NCBI GenBank assembly: GCA_001953115.1
Contig: LSSL01000100.1
Coordinates: 1-60,511, forward strand
DNA from: Smittium mucronatum
Taxonomy: Eukaryota > Kickxellomycota > Harpellomycetes > Harpellales > Legeriomycetaceae
Reading direction: 5' to 3'
DNA: 60,511 bases
Below the pieces are notes generated by a model that made no database searches, was not told the origin of the DNA, and worked only from the letters and a program-made list of their open reading frames with translations. This document shows positions 36,082-48,100 of this stretch, piece after piece. The position numbers and the translations under genes are program-made. The stretch's first letter is position 1, and every line of letters begins with the position of its first letter.

Positions 36082-36579
36082 TCAATAAACAATCTTTCCA
36101 ACGACTTGATACTTCTTGTCGAAAAAGGAAATCCAGCCATCGAGAGCTTCTCTTTCTTTATCGCTCAAGATAGAAAGATCAGGAGCTTCATCACCATCCT
36201 TGGGTATATATTCTCTAGTAGTAGAATTCTTTGCTAAGGACATGGTTGCATCGCTTCCAGCAAACGAAGCATATGGACCTTCTGGTCCATAGAACTGCGT
36301 TTTTTCGGAAACATCGTATACTTTGCCACAAATTCCAATGAATATCAGCTTTGTTGGGCCGCTTCCATCGAAAGCCTTCAATTGCTCTAAAGTATAATCG
36401 CTTAAAACTAACATCTCTGGGTGTTCAGGTTCTTCGATGTCTCCTTCGTCCGGAGTTGATTCTCTAAATATGAGGTATGAAACTACTACGGTTATAAGTG
36501 ATAGTATTAAACCGGTGGGTGCAGTGAGCTTCTCAAGAATCGAGTTGTTCGTAAAAACTTGTGTTAAAAACTCGTACAT
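36082..36579 (-). CDS. DAP1 / membrane-associated progesterone receptor (MAPR) heme protein
   Basis: 165 residues, single exon. A single membrane segment (about 21-39, TGLILSLITVVVSYLIF) precedes an acidic linker and a cytochrome-b5-like MAPR domain: LSDYTLEQLKAFDG, IFIGICGKVYDVS, then FYGPEGPYASFAGSDAT. The two tyrosines of the family are Y97 and Y103; Y103 is at the position of the axial heme ligand of PGRMC1/Dap1. Dap1 binds heme in the ER/endomembrane and supports cytochrome P450 steps of sterol synthesis. The C end is a short extension without KDEL-type signal. CCAAT boxes at 36689-36693 (reverse) and 36742-36746 lie within 170 bp upstream. Confidence 0.93.
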   Translation of the reverse strand: MYEFLTQVFTNNSILEKLTAPTGLILSLITVVVSYLIFRESTPDEGDIEEPEHPEMLVLSDYTLEQLKAFDGSGPTKLIFIGICGKVYDVSEKTQFYGPEGPYASFAGSDATMSLAKNSTTREYIPKDGDEAPDLSILSDKEREALDGWISFFDKKYQVVGKIVY

Positions 36580-36741
36580 ACTACTAAAAAAATTAACATG
36601 AATTCCTTGAAACCTTTGTAAGTTCTATTAATTGCTGGTTACGCTAATATCAGATTCCTCAATATCCATCGAATAACTATAAATAGCCATTGGGCTGCCA
36701 AATATTAATTAATTGGGAAAGCAGGTCAGTACTGCCATTCA

Positions 36742-36746
36742 CCAAT
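36742..36746 (+). promoter_or_regulatory. CCAAT box upstream of DAP1
   Basis: CACCAATAAATG, 163 bp upstream of the ATG; a reverse copy ATTGG at 36689-36693. Words only; factor binding is inferred. Confidence 0.3.
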
Positions 36747-37130
36747 AAATGCGGTATTTTCGTTTTTGTTTATCAGTAGCGTATCGATAATTAATCAGCA
36801 AACCAGGGATATACAGATAGCCAATAGCACATTTCAATGGCATTATTTAGAATTCCACTATATTCAACTATCAGCCATAACCCTTTCTGGGCCCAAATCC
36901 CTGGCTCACTCCTATTTATGTATATGGGAGATTCTCTTTAAAAACATAGGCTATTCCATTCAACTTTTTCCATCTTCCTAATTTGGAAATATAGCGCTGA
37001 GATCATTTACGAGATTATTGGGTACTCTGGAATTGGAACTGGGACTTTAAAAGAAATCTTCTATTAGCAAAATATGGAAGTTTCATTAGCTCTACAATAC
37101 TTCTTTTTCATCTTTTTGGTTTGGTCATAT

Positions 37131-37352
37131 GTAAATTCGGCCAAGTGAAGACCTACAGGAAACTTCACCTACAAGACATTTCACCTAATTTCTGTTCAAC
37201 AAAAAGTCAATGCTGAAAAATCAACAAAAATATGTATTTTTTGCAGAAATACTCTGTTTTTACAGGATGGTGTTTTTTTTATTCAGAGGCTTAATGGGTT
37301 TAAAAATTAGGTGAAATGTCCTGTATGTCTTCAGTCCCGACACCGTAAATTC
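37131..37352. mobile_element. MITE-like element, 206 bp, with 8-bp target duplication
   Basis: Direct repeats GTAAATTC at 37131-37138 and 37345-37352 flank a 206-bp segment with terminal inverted repeats. The core arms are 17 bp perfect: GACATTTCACCTAATTT at 37175-37191 against its complement at 37304-37320. The outer arms TGAAGACCTACAG (37146-37158) and CTGTATGTCTTCA (37321-37333) pair with one mismatch. The left arm has an extra 16 bp that looks like a second, degenerate copy of the core. The interior is non-coding. An 8-bp duplication is typical of hAT-type insertion; no transposase is nearby. Confidence 0.75.
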
Positions 37353-37436
37353 CTAATTAGCCAATGGTTTAACCTTTTCAGGGCCGATGGCACAAAAAAT
37401 GGCTTTCATTTTTCACACATTGTTAAAATCAGACTT

Positions 37437-38024
37437 CTAAAAGTGAAATGCCTTGTTGTAATTTAGGGGCTTAAGTTGTGTGCTTTTCCTAGTGCACCAA
37501 ACTAAATTTTCGCACAGCGCTGTAGTATTATTGGTTGGGGATATATGAGAACGCGGTTCCAGAGGAGGATCATCTCGAAATAGGAGGAACCGATCGTTTA
37601 GCACAGCTGAGACATAGTCTAGTGTACAAGCCCAGCGTTCGGCAGCCAGAAGGATCTCAGCGTCTTGCAGCTATTTGTTGGAAAGCCATGTCGATCAAAA
37701 CCAAGTTTGGGTAGGAAACTAGTTTTATTAATCCTGTTAGAATCAGGCTCTGAATAGGAGCTCAGTAGCTTCAATGAACTATTTTTCGTTGAAAAAGAGT
37801 TTAATTCATAACCGTTAAAGCCTCAGTCATACATCTACTTGTAGCAATGCCAGGGAGGGTATTTAGGTTGGTAGATTGCACCCTTATCCCGTAGGTATGC
37901 AGCTGATGGCACGGCAGAGGAGCTTATTGTAGTTAGGATAATAGTCTTTTCTATACGTCTTTTTCTTTTTTTTTTTTAGTATAGTTTTTAATGACGTTAC
38001 TTTGCAGTAAAATTACGTGATACA
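37437..38024 (-). repeat. Unknown 0.6-kb dispersed repeat, copy B
   Basis: The inverted counterpart of 10971-11586. Read on the minus strand it starts TGTATCACGTAATTTTA, like copy A, and ends near ATTTCACTTTTAG. The 61-codon frame of copy A is interrupted here. It lies about 85 bp right of the MITE-like element and 525 bp left of the FKBP start, so it forms part of the upstream region of that gene. Confidence 0.85.
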
Positions 38025-38548
38025 AAAAGGAATAGTTATAACCGATATTTTTTCTTGAAATAAGAGATTGTTCTTGAGCGTCGGATTTTTAGCGAAATTT
38101 TGTGCATATAAATGTATTTGAGCACTCGACATTTTAGTGTACAGAATGCTCTGCCTACCACGATTCGCTGGGATTAGAATAAATCCACTTGACTGCTAGA
38201 TCTTATATCCAATAAAATGGCATTTCCATCTATGCGAAAAGTCAAGTTAAAATAAATATTGGCTATAATGGTGACACTGAATAAGCTATTGGTGATCAAA
38301 GAGCGAGTTTAATAGCTACTGCAGTAAATGTTTTGCGTAATAATATTGGGTATAATATGCGCTTGCATCTGTTGGTCCTCATTAGTCCACAATACCCAAT
38401 AAAATAAGGAGCTGGTGGATTTGAAGAAATCGAAAATTTAACAAAATAAACAAACTAAACTGAAGCGCAGTAGTTTTGAAACATCTTTATTTTCAAGCAC
38501 TCGAAACACATTATTTTAAAGCATAAAATAAAAGGACAATCAGAAATA
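38025..38548 (+). promoter_or_regulatory. FKBP upstream region with CCAAT boxes
   Basis: CCAATAAA occurs at 38209-38216 and 38396-38403, and reverse ATTGG at 38288-38292; the nearest is about 150 bp upstream of the ATG. No other feature seen. Confidence 0.35.
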
Positions 38549-38974
38549 ATGGTAGATTTCGGTCTGAAGAAGCTTTTGGCCATTACAGGGTTGGCTCTAT
38601 ATCTAGTTTCCGTATCTTCCTCTGAACTTAAGATCGACGTTGTCAGTAAACCAGAGGAATGCGAAATCTTGGCTAAAAATGGCGATGATGTATATGTTCA
38701 TTACTCGGGAAGACTTGAATCTAATGGCGAGGAGTTTGATTCCAGCTATAAAAGAAATACTCCCCTTAGTTTCAATCTAGGTTCAGGTAGAGTTATTAAG
38801 GGTTGGGATCAGGGCGTACTCGGAATGTGCGTTGGAGAAAAGCGTGTATTGACTATTCCCCATGAACTTGGATATGGAGAACGTGGGTTCCCTCCTGTTA
38901 TACCTGCCAAATCAACTCTAATTTTCGATGTTGAACTGATCGGCATCGGAGGGCTTCCTAAAGATGAACTTTAG
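38549..38974 (+). CDS. FKBP2-type peptidyl-prolyl isomerase, ER-retained (KDEL)
   Basis: 141 residues, no intron. The signal peptide (about 1-24, [17 protein letters not shown]) is followed by one FKBP domain: [75 protein letters not shown]. The aromatic and Asp pocket residues (YVHY, F-D, VIKGW, YG) are intact, so isomerase activity and FK506 binding are expected. The protein ends in KDEL, a canonical ER retrieval signal, which places it in the ER lumen as a folding enzyme. It is convergent with DHODH (250 bp between stops). Confidence 0.97.
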   Translation: MVDFGLKKLLAITGLALYLVSVSSSELKIDVVSKPEECEILAKNGDDVYVHYSGRLESNGEEFDSSYKRNTPLSFNLGSGRVIKGWDQGVLGMCVGEKRVLTIPHELGYGERGFPPVIPAKSTLIFDVELIGIGGLPKDEL

Positions 38975-39224
38975 TCTATAAACTATTTTTAATTTGAAGC
39001 GTTTATATCTACATCATTTTACTTATAATTGTATTAGTGTTATTACTCCCGCACTTTTTATTGTGATTATTTTGAATTGCCTATCTTAAAATCAGTGAAC
39101 AATTACATTTTTATAAAATATGAAAAGCTAATTAATTTATTGTTCTGAAAAATGAAAATTCCATGTTTGCTTTTTAGGCAATACACTAATCACATATCCT
39201 TGATAAAGTTGAGAAGGGGAAAAA

Positions 39225-40956
39225 TTATAAAGAACCCTTTCCCACAATATCTGGCCATTTTCTGCCATCTAACAGCTTTACTAAATCATCCTTAAGCTTT
39301 GATGCTAAACCTGGACCTTGGTAAATCATAGCGGTATAAACTTGAACAAAGGATGCCCCTGCCAAGCCATAGTCAAGGACATCTTGAGCATTACTAATCC
39401 CTCCACATCCAATAATAGGAATTTTTCCCTGTGTAAATTTGTAGACTAAAGATGTAGTTTTCAATGATATATCCTTAATAGGAGGTCCACTCAAACCACC
39501 ATTTTCACTGGCAACGGAACCATCTATATGTCGACAAAGAAAAAAAGGATCAATTTAGTTTTTAAATTAAAAATGCTCAGATCAATATCTACCAATATGC
39601 AGGATTGAAAGGAATAATTAAAGAAAACTAATAATTATTCAACATACCAGATGATAATACCGATTGAGGACGAGATTTACTAGTGTTGGATGTTATAATA
39701 CCGTCAATATTATTTTTCAATGCCAGCTCAGAGATAACCTGTAATTCAAGAGGGGAATAGTCAGGACCTATTTTGACTACAAGTGCGGGTTTCGTACCAC
39801 TATTCGATTCTCCCAGGGAGTCGCATTCAGCACGAGCTAGGCGCATAGTTTTATCCAATTTCTCTAGGTCGTTACCTGAGCCCAAATTTTTAACATTTGG
39901 GCAACTGACATTAACTACAATATAATCGACAAACTTGCCTAGCTTTCTAATACCCAAGAGGTAGTCGCTATCGTCTGATGAATCTGAAGAAGAGTTCTTA
40001 CTCACATTTGCACCAAGAAACTTTTTAGATTGACCTAGGTTGTCTAGATAAACTTTGTTAATGGCTCCGTTTATAGAAAGCCCAGAGGTTTTAGAAGATT
40101 CTTCCGTTATTTTATTAGACATATAGATGGATAGTCTACGAGAACAAGCCTCAATTCCATCATTATTCAGACCCATTCGATTTATTATTGAATTGCTGTT
40201 AACCAATCTGAACAGCCGCTTTTTTGGATTGCCGGGCTATTAATCATTTGAAAAGTAGAGAGGTACATCCTTAAAAAAACACGAAAAATAGAAACAAAAA
40301 AAGAAGGAGTATTCTTTTTTCTGTTTGATTTATGCATCCAGCACAAATAAATTTAGATTTTCGAAAAAATATGTTTCAACTATATTACCTGAGGTTCGGG
40401 TGTTATACTGCCTACTTCTACGGCACCAAAACCAAGATCTAATAGTTTATCCATAACTCGGGCATTTTTGTCATATCCAGCAGATAAACCAATCGGATTA
40501 GAGAGAGTCTTTCCCCATATCTGCGATGATTATATAAATAATAATAATAATAAAATAAATGAAATTAGAAGGTGTAAAAGAAATTAATATAAAATCAAAA
40601 TAGCTTACTTTTATTTGTAAACAATCATCGTCATCCTTTCTATCCTTTGGGCCTAAATTATATTCTAAAGCAAGAATGCTCAAGTCATGGGCATCCTCTT
40701 CGTCAAAAAGCCTTAAAATTGGAGTCGAAACATATTGATGTATATTTGATCTTGTGTTCGAAAAGTAAAACCCAAAGAATGTAGCACCGGAAATACCCAA
40801 AACTCCATAAACTAGAGTTTTTGTTTTGCCCAAAAAATTCCCTGAAGCTTTTGGTCCGGAAATTGAATAAGAGCGAAATAAATTATTATTGATTCTGAAA
40901 CCCGAAGATCGAGTCACTGTATTGAGCCCCCCAAGTATACACCTTGACGAGTTCAT
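39225..40956 (-). CDS. Dihydroorotate dehydrogenase, class 2, mitochondrial; four exons
   Basis: Exons 40956-40609, 40520-40389, 40236-39648, 39523-39225; 455 residues, all joins in phase. Basic presequence (about 1-35), membrane segment VYGVLGISGATFFGFYF (about 49-65), then the class-2 barrel: NPIGLSAGYDKN, VEVGSITPEPQPGNPKKRLF, INRMGLNNDG, VNVSCPNVKNLGS, PALVVKIGPD, TSNTSKSRP, SENGGLSGPP, IIGCGGISNAQDVLDYGLAG and FVQVYTAMIYQGP. It oxidises dihydroorotate to orotate on the outer face of the inner membrane using quinone (pyrimidine synthesis). Oddity: residue 272 is Cys where class-2 enzymes normally have the catalytic Ser; Ser271 precedes it. Confidence 0.95.
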
Positions 40957-41799
40957 GATTGTTATTGAGGAATGTGGAGTTTAGTTGTTTGATCCTAGTC
41001 CTTTTTATTGTAAGAGGGGCGGATATTTGAACCGTGCTCGTTACAAACTCCTAAACGTGAATTTTTTTTAAAAAAATTTATAATGCCATCGATTTAACCA
41101 ATAATCACAAAGCTCCAAATGGACCTATTATATAAATTTCCTGGCCAAATGGCTTTTCACCCTTGAAACTAGCCTGGGACCAAATGCGCTTGAATCGTAG
41201 GTCTCAAACAATTGCTTCCTCTTTTCCTTCTATTGGCAAATGATAATAAACAAATATTTTTCAGTACTATCATTTGATACCACTTAGATTCAAAAAACCT
41301 TTCTTTCTTTTTTTTTTTTTTACGGGAAATTTATTTTAAAGTTAATAAAAAGTTTCAAAAAACCTTTCAAAGCTCTATTTTATAGGAAATTTGGTTGGTA
41401 TAAAAATCGTGGGTAAGATAATAAAAATATACTAATGTATTTTGAAATCGCTTAAATTTATTGAAAACATACTGAATTGACCGGAAGAATGCTGATTTTC
41501 CTAAGCAATACAATATTGGTGTTATACGGGGCGTAATTTTGCCAAGAAATTTGCTAAAAATATACTAATTTTCGATTTATCGTTTTGCTTTTCGAAAAAA
41601 ATGAAATATCTTTGGTGTATTAAAATAGAAAATAGATTCAGGTTAAAAACAAAAAAAGCGGATGAATCAAATATATCATTAAAGTAAACATTTTTTTTGA
41701 AGCAAAAAAAAATCTATTAGGTGTATATACCCTGCTCTCTTTCTCTCTATCTTTTGAAAGGAAAAAAAAAAGTGAATCTACCAATAAAATCGTTTAAAT
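40957..41799. other. DHODH 5' flank and spacer before LINE copy 2
   Basis: CCAAT at 41098-41102 and ATTGG at 41231-41235 are candidate promoter words. A T run lies near 41310-41322. No gene seen. Confidence 0.4.
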
Positions 41800-44700
41800 T
41801 TCTAATAGTATGTTTCCTCGAAAAGCTAAAGCAAAAAATGGGTACTGTGAATAAAAGTATCCGAAATGGTCAAACTTCAAGCTGGGCTAACGTAGTTAGC
41901 TCTAGGATTAATACACCTGAAAATAATAAAATAATCGAAAATAGGTTCAAACCAGTATCTTTACTCAAAATGACTACATGGAAAATTCCTATAAAAAAGA
42001 AAAACTCATTCCTAGATTGGAAAAAACTTAAACTAGGGTTGTCATTATTAGATAGTGATTAAAGTATCGAAGATTTCGTTGAAAATATACTAACTCATTT
42101 TTTAGAAATTCAAACATGTTTTGAAATTGAAAACCATCGTAAAATACTATTTTTAAAATCCATAAACGAAAACGATATGGAAAACACAAAAAAGGTCGAA
42201 ATATCCTATATTGGAAAAAATTTGGATCTCCTAGAGACTCCAGAATACTCAGAATAATTTAAAAATATCACATTACCTTCATATAGCAGCTTTATTTTAT
42301 GATAATTTACTCATAAATCACACAAAAAACTCTCAAAGATTGGTTAATTAATGGATATCACTGTACTCAAATACAAAAAAATCAATTAATTTCCATCAAA
42401 AAACATTAAAATAATACTAAAAATTTAAAATTTAAATAAAATACCAAAATATTTGAAAATTATTGATGCAAAAGTATTTCTTCTGTGGAAATTATCCCGA
42501 AAAATATGCACATACTGGAAAAAATCGATCACTAGAAAAATCACTGCGAGAAATTTAAAAAAAAAATCGAAAAAAAATCAAAAATAACAAGGACTTCGTA
42601 CTCGAAATACATTAAAAAAATATCTATTCAAGAAAAAAATCAAAATGAAGTTATAGGAGAGGAGGAAAATACTACTATTGATTATAATGGCAACTCGGAA
42701 AGTGTCAAAAATGATTATAAATTATCTGTTCTGGAAACCCCTAAAGAACTGGACACTCTTCCAAGCGTACTAAAAAAATCTAAAACTAATTTAAATGAGG
42801 AAAATATTACCTCAATAGATCTTAATAAAAAATCATTGAAAAAAATATCGGTTTAATTTTAATATCCAGATTCTGAAGACAATAACATATCAAGAAAAGA
42901 TCCATACCCAATTCCGGCCCCAAAAAATTTATCTAAATTTAAAAATAATAACAGTATGGATATCTGTTGATTCTGGATCAAGAAAAAGTATAATACAGAG
43001 TAGATTAAAAATGCCTGATTAAATGATTAAGGGCATTTGGCGTGGGTTAAATTTTTTTTAATAAAATAATAAATATATATTAAGAATCAAAAACTAGAAT
43101 TAAGGTAAATTTCATCCTAAAAAATCCAATAAATATAAGGCAGGGGTTGAGACAGGGAGGCCAACCGTCTTCACTATTATACAAAATATTAATTGAACTC
43201 CTCTACTACACCTAAGTAAGGATCTGAGGGGAATATATATATTGGATAAGAGATTTACATATCTGCATATGCGGACGACTTACTGATTGGAATCACAGGA
43301 AACAAGGACAAAAAAACGTTAGAAAAGACCTTCAGATCCCATTTGCTAGCATTTAGCGCTAGTATAAACGAAAATAAAACAATATGAATTAAAATAGGAG
43401 ATGAAGAAAATCCACCCAGTAATGTTAAATTTATGGAACCTAAATAGACTTTCAAACATTTGGAAATACATTTCGACTCAAAAGGCATAAACACGGCGAA
43501 GGATCAAAATATATTGGATAAGAAAACGTCCGAGGAGATTACAAGCCTAAAGATGAGGAGCACATCGGTAAAAGGAAAATTATTAGTGGAAAACACGATC
43601 ACCCTCTCAAAACTATTGTACTCAGCTCATGTAACACCTTTCGAAAAAGCATTTGTCGAAAAAATCAAAAAACAGATAATCATATTTATATGATCTGATA
43701 AAAAAATAAGGTTGAAGATCTCATCCTTGGAACTGAGCCTAAAACTCTGAGGACTGGGGCTGATGAATATATAAACACAACCAAAAACTCTAATGATTAA
43801 GTGGGGTAAAAGCTTAGTTAACGGCGACCACTCTCTTTGGAAGGATTATGCTATGTATAACATCCAATAAATACCAAGAAAACACTATGGAAGTGAAAAA
43901 ATCTTAGAAATAATTATGCCAGACAAAATTTCAAAAAAATCGGAAATTTTTCTTCCAATATGGAATGAAGCCATAAAATGTCTCGGAAGAATTTTTCAAA
44001 TTGATATAAGCGACATATGCCATTGGGCATATGAAGACGTAAATAAAATGAGAATTTTATATTTAAAAAATATAATCAATGTCGATCTCACACAGAAAGA
44101 TAGTTTATGACTTGGAAAAAACTATATCACAAATTGCGGAATATTTATTAGAGAGTGTAGCCTAATATGGGAAGGTCCGTCCAACTCCATATTTAAAATA
44201 AACATAAATAGCAGGACGATCACCAGATCAGTAGATGCATATAAAGAGAAAAAATGGTTTAGCAAATCGTGAAAGAAGAATGAACCTTTACAAAAAAGCA
44301 TTTGAAAATATCCGGGGAAGAAATTAAAAATACCACAAATAAAAGCAAAAAAAATAATCTGGAAAAAAAAATGTGTATAAGAAAAATGTATAATTCCTAA
44401 ATTGAACAGACTGGGGAGAATATCAAGCAAAATCACAAATTTAGACTGGCTTGAAATTCATGAAATGAAAATTGAAACAAAAAATAAAGAGCCACATATG
44501 ACCCTTATTTCACAATGGAATTATTACAGGGGAAAGGGGCGCATCTGGAACAAAGGAATTTTTGAAGAATCACAGAAATTTAAAGCATGTAGTATCAAAA
44601 GGGAGAATATTCACCACACATATTTTGGATGCAAGAGAATCAAAGAATTCTGGAAAATTATTTATCACTTCATAGAAACTCATAGCCAAAAAACCAATTT

Positions 44701-45089
44701 AAAAATTTGAGGGTCCAATCTGGATGTCATTTTTGACTTCGTGGAACCAGTAGATTATCTGTTCCCAAAATCACAAATACTATACGCTAAAGAAATGTAG
44801 AATATAAACAGAGCAAGAAAAGAAGCTGCCCTATCAAATAAAATAACTCAAGCATCTTTAATTTTCTCCAGATGGATAAACTAATTGAAAACGACATTAA
44901 AAAATTATTGGAGCTAAGCCAAAATTGGGATAGAATGGATAAAGATAAAAAAACTGGTCTTCTTTCAATCCAGGGATGAATATAAGGCTCCTCATTAACA
45001 GAACACCCCACCACACGGTCACATCCACCCTTTTACACAACATATTTAGTTTAACATAAAAATATTCTTAATAAAAATCTAAAACCAAC

Positions 45090-45132
<43 letters not shown>
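41800..45132 (+). mobile_element. LINE (non-LTR retrotransposon) copy 2, internally deleted
   Basis: ORF1 begins at 41838 (MGTVNKSIRNGQTSSWANVV), typical of LINE ORF1 with an SWA-x-V motif, and is stopped at 42060. Degraded ORF1 sequence continues to about 42960. It then passes directly to an RT motif resembling DQEK (about 42972), so the endonuclease and first half of RT are missing. The RT palm follows: RQGLRQGGQPSSLLYKILIE (about 43141), intact YADD at about 43266, then a frame of more than 1 kb interrupted by stop codons but hardly by indels. The C-terminal zinc motif C-S-x7-H-H-x4-C is at about 44587-44635. A run of AAT/ATA triplets at 45089-45132 closes the copy, as LINE tails often do. 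Confidence 0.85.
45089..45132. repeat. AAT trinucleotide microsatellite at LINE 3' end
   Basis: About 14 consecutive ATA/AAT triplets at the junction of LINE copies 2 and 3. Probably the 3' tail of copy 2. Confidence 0.9.
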
Positions 45133-48100
45133 GCAGTAAAGTTTTAATTACCTATACCAAAATCCAAAAGATTAAAAAGCTGCAAAAAATTTAATAAAAA
45201 ATATATCCCAACAGAAAGAAATCGGTGTAGTTGAAAGAATGAAAGAAAATTTAGTAGCAATAGCGAAAGATTTCAATACAGAAAAATATATGAAAAAAGA
45301 AAACCAGATAGGAAATAGGAGCAAACTAAAGGATGCCATCTCTACTGAAATGGAAATGAAACTTATTTAAATTCTTGAATTTAATAAAATTTGGGAAAAA
45401 ACACGAATAAATACAAAAAAAAAGGAAAATGTAACTATTTCAAGTTTCAACGTGAAGGATATAGCCAGTAAAAAAAAAGGAGGGCTGTTTACATTCCTGA
45501 AAAGAGTGGCAAAGCCAGACATTATCTGTCTTCAAGAAATAAACATTAAAAACTTAGATAACCCATTCTGGACCAACTACTGAAATGAAATGGTATCATG
45601 GTCAAAATATACAGCTACAATTATTAATAATAACAAATATAAATTATTGGAAAGATCAATTTACTTCGATGGTAGAATCAAAATCACAATGATTTGAAAA
45701 GAAGTTAAAAAAAAATAAGGGTAGTGAGCCTATATCTACCCAAAAATGAACTCTAAAGGAAAATGATATTAGCTTTCACAACAGAAAAGATAATGGATAG
45801 TAAAAATAGAGATGAAGAAATTATAATTTTTGGCTATATGAATGTGGTCGAAAATGAAACAAATGATATTTCCACGCTTATAATAAAAAATAATGGGAAA
45901 AAATGAAGGATATAATAAAACCATTTGGACTACCAAATATATTAAGCGGATTGAAAGGAAATCCATAATATATATCTGATAATAATATTATGTAAGGATT
46001 AAATCAATAATAGACCATATTTTTATTTCCAATGACGTTCTCCGAAAATGCGAAATAAAGGAAATTACATCAACAGAACTCTCGGATCATAAATGCATTA
46101 ATTTCACAATATCTAATTGGTCAGACAACAGAAAGGTCTACAAAGATTATTAGAAGCTTAAATCAAGCTTACTTAAAAAACCGCAAGTTTCGACTGAGAC
46201 ATTAAAAATATTAAACATGAATTTCACAAGTATAGACGAATGGGATTCAATCAGGCGCAAATCTATAGAGGTTTTTATTAAATTTAGCAAATTAAATTCT
46301 AGGAACACTCAAATTGATTAATTAGAATTTATAAATAAAACATACAACACGCTAATAAAAAGAAAAAATGCGAGTCCAGCTGAAATACAGATTTAAAAAA
46401 ACGCACTAGCAAATGAAAATGAAATAAAAATGATAAAAAATAAACAAATGGATGGGATAACTGTCCGCTCTCGGATTGATTGCGCAGAAAAAGGTGAAAG
46501 GTCTAACAAATATTTCTTTGGTTTATTAAAAAGGAAAGAAAGAAAGAAAAAAAAATAATAATAGACATATTACATAAAAATAACGGTGAACTAATAACCT
46601 ATAAGTATGAAATTAACGAAATATGCCAATAATTTTATTCTAAACTTTTTAATAAGGGTAAAACCCGCACCAATAGCCAAACTATACTAAATGAATACAT
46701 CAAAAAAACTTTAAATAAAATGGAATCTCTAGAATTAGATAAGGATATAGATATAGATGAAATATATATTTCAATTGAAAGTTCACCCAATAATAAATCA
46801 CCAGGACAAGATTGATTTTCGTTTGAGTTCTACAAAAAATATAAAATAATATTGTCCAATAATTTGAAAAACTTGTTTAATAATAATATCGAAATGATTA
46901 AATGGAACATGATAATAGGAGGATCGGTATTATCCCTAATTCCAAAAAAAGTTGATAAATCAAGTTAAAAAAATTACAGGTCAATAAATATATCAAATAA
47001 CGATGAAAAAATATGCACCAAAATTCTCAAAAATAGACTAAAGAATGCCATTGGAACACTAATAAATGAAAACCAATTGGGCTTCATAAAAAAAAGAAAT
47101 ATTTTTGATAATATACATTCAGCTAACTTCTTATTTGAAAGCAGTAAAATGAAACCAGAAATTACAAACGGATACATTGAATTATTGGATCAAGAAAAAG
47201 AATATGACTATTCAACTGGGACTATTTATTCATTTGTCTTAAAAAATTCTTAATTGGCCAATAGTTTGTAAAAAGAATTAAAAACATATACTATGGGTCA
47301 AAAACATCAATTATTATTAACTGAGAAAAAACCTGACCAATTAATATCAAGCAAGACTAAGAAATAGTGACCCATTATCTCCACTACTATATAATTTTAT
47401 AATAGAACAACTAATATTGATGATTGAAAAAATATTTCATGAATCCAAATAGCGAATAAAGGGCTCAAAATCTTAGCATACGCAGGTGGCTTACTAATTG
47501 TAATTAATAACCACACTGAAGAAGAAATAATAAATAGAGCGCTTAAACTCCATTATTTATCTTCTAATGCTAAAATTAATTTAGAGAAAACAATATAACT
47601 AAAAATAGGCTCCCCAAAAAATAACTGGTTAGATAAAAATTTTCTTCCACAAAAAGATACATTTAAATATCTAGGCATTATTTTTAATTCGACATGAATA
47701 GCGTATAAAGAAAACCAATAAATCCTATAAAACAACATTAATAAAAAGATAAAAGGCTAGAATAACATAATAATTTCACTTAAATGAAAAACATTTTTTT
47801 ACTTTCAAAATTACGGTTTTCCGCATACATAATATCCTTTAAAAAAGATTTTATATCATCGATTAAAAAAAAGGCAAATAAATTTATTTGGAGCAATATA
47901 AAAAGCTCAGGTCAAATTAGACACTATTTAGTTGAAAAAAAATAGAGGTCTTGGCCCATTAAAATTAGAAGCTCAATCAAAAAAACTCTTCATAAAATGG
48001 CAAAATCACCTTATTGGAAATAAGAAATGTATTTGGAAAAAATCGGCTTTGAATAACCTCCAATTAATCACCTATAAGTACTCATAAAATGAAAAATATC

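Noticed and set aside
41721..42062. 113-codon frame as a host gene
   Set aside because: It contains the LINE ORF1 start (from 41838) and continues into degraded ORF1 sequence.
45061..45140. AAT run as telomere or centromere repeat
   Set aside because: It is short, perfect and located exactly at a LINE 3' end, so a retroelement tail is simpler.
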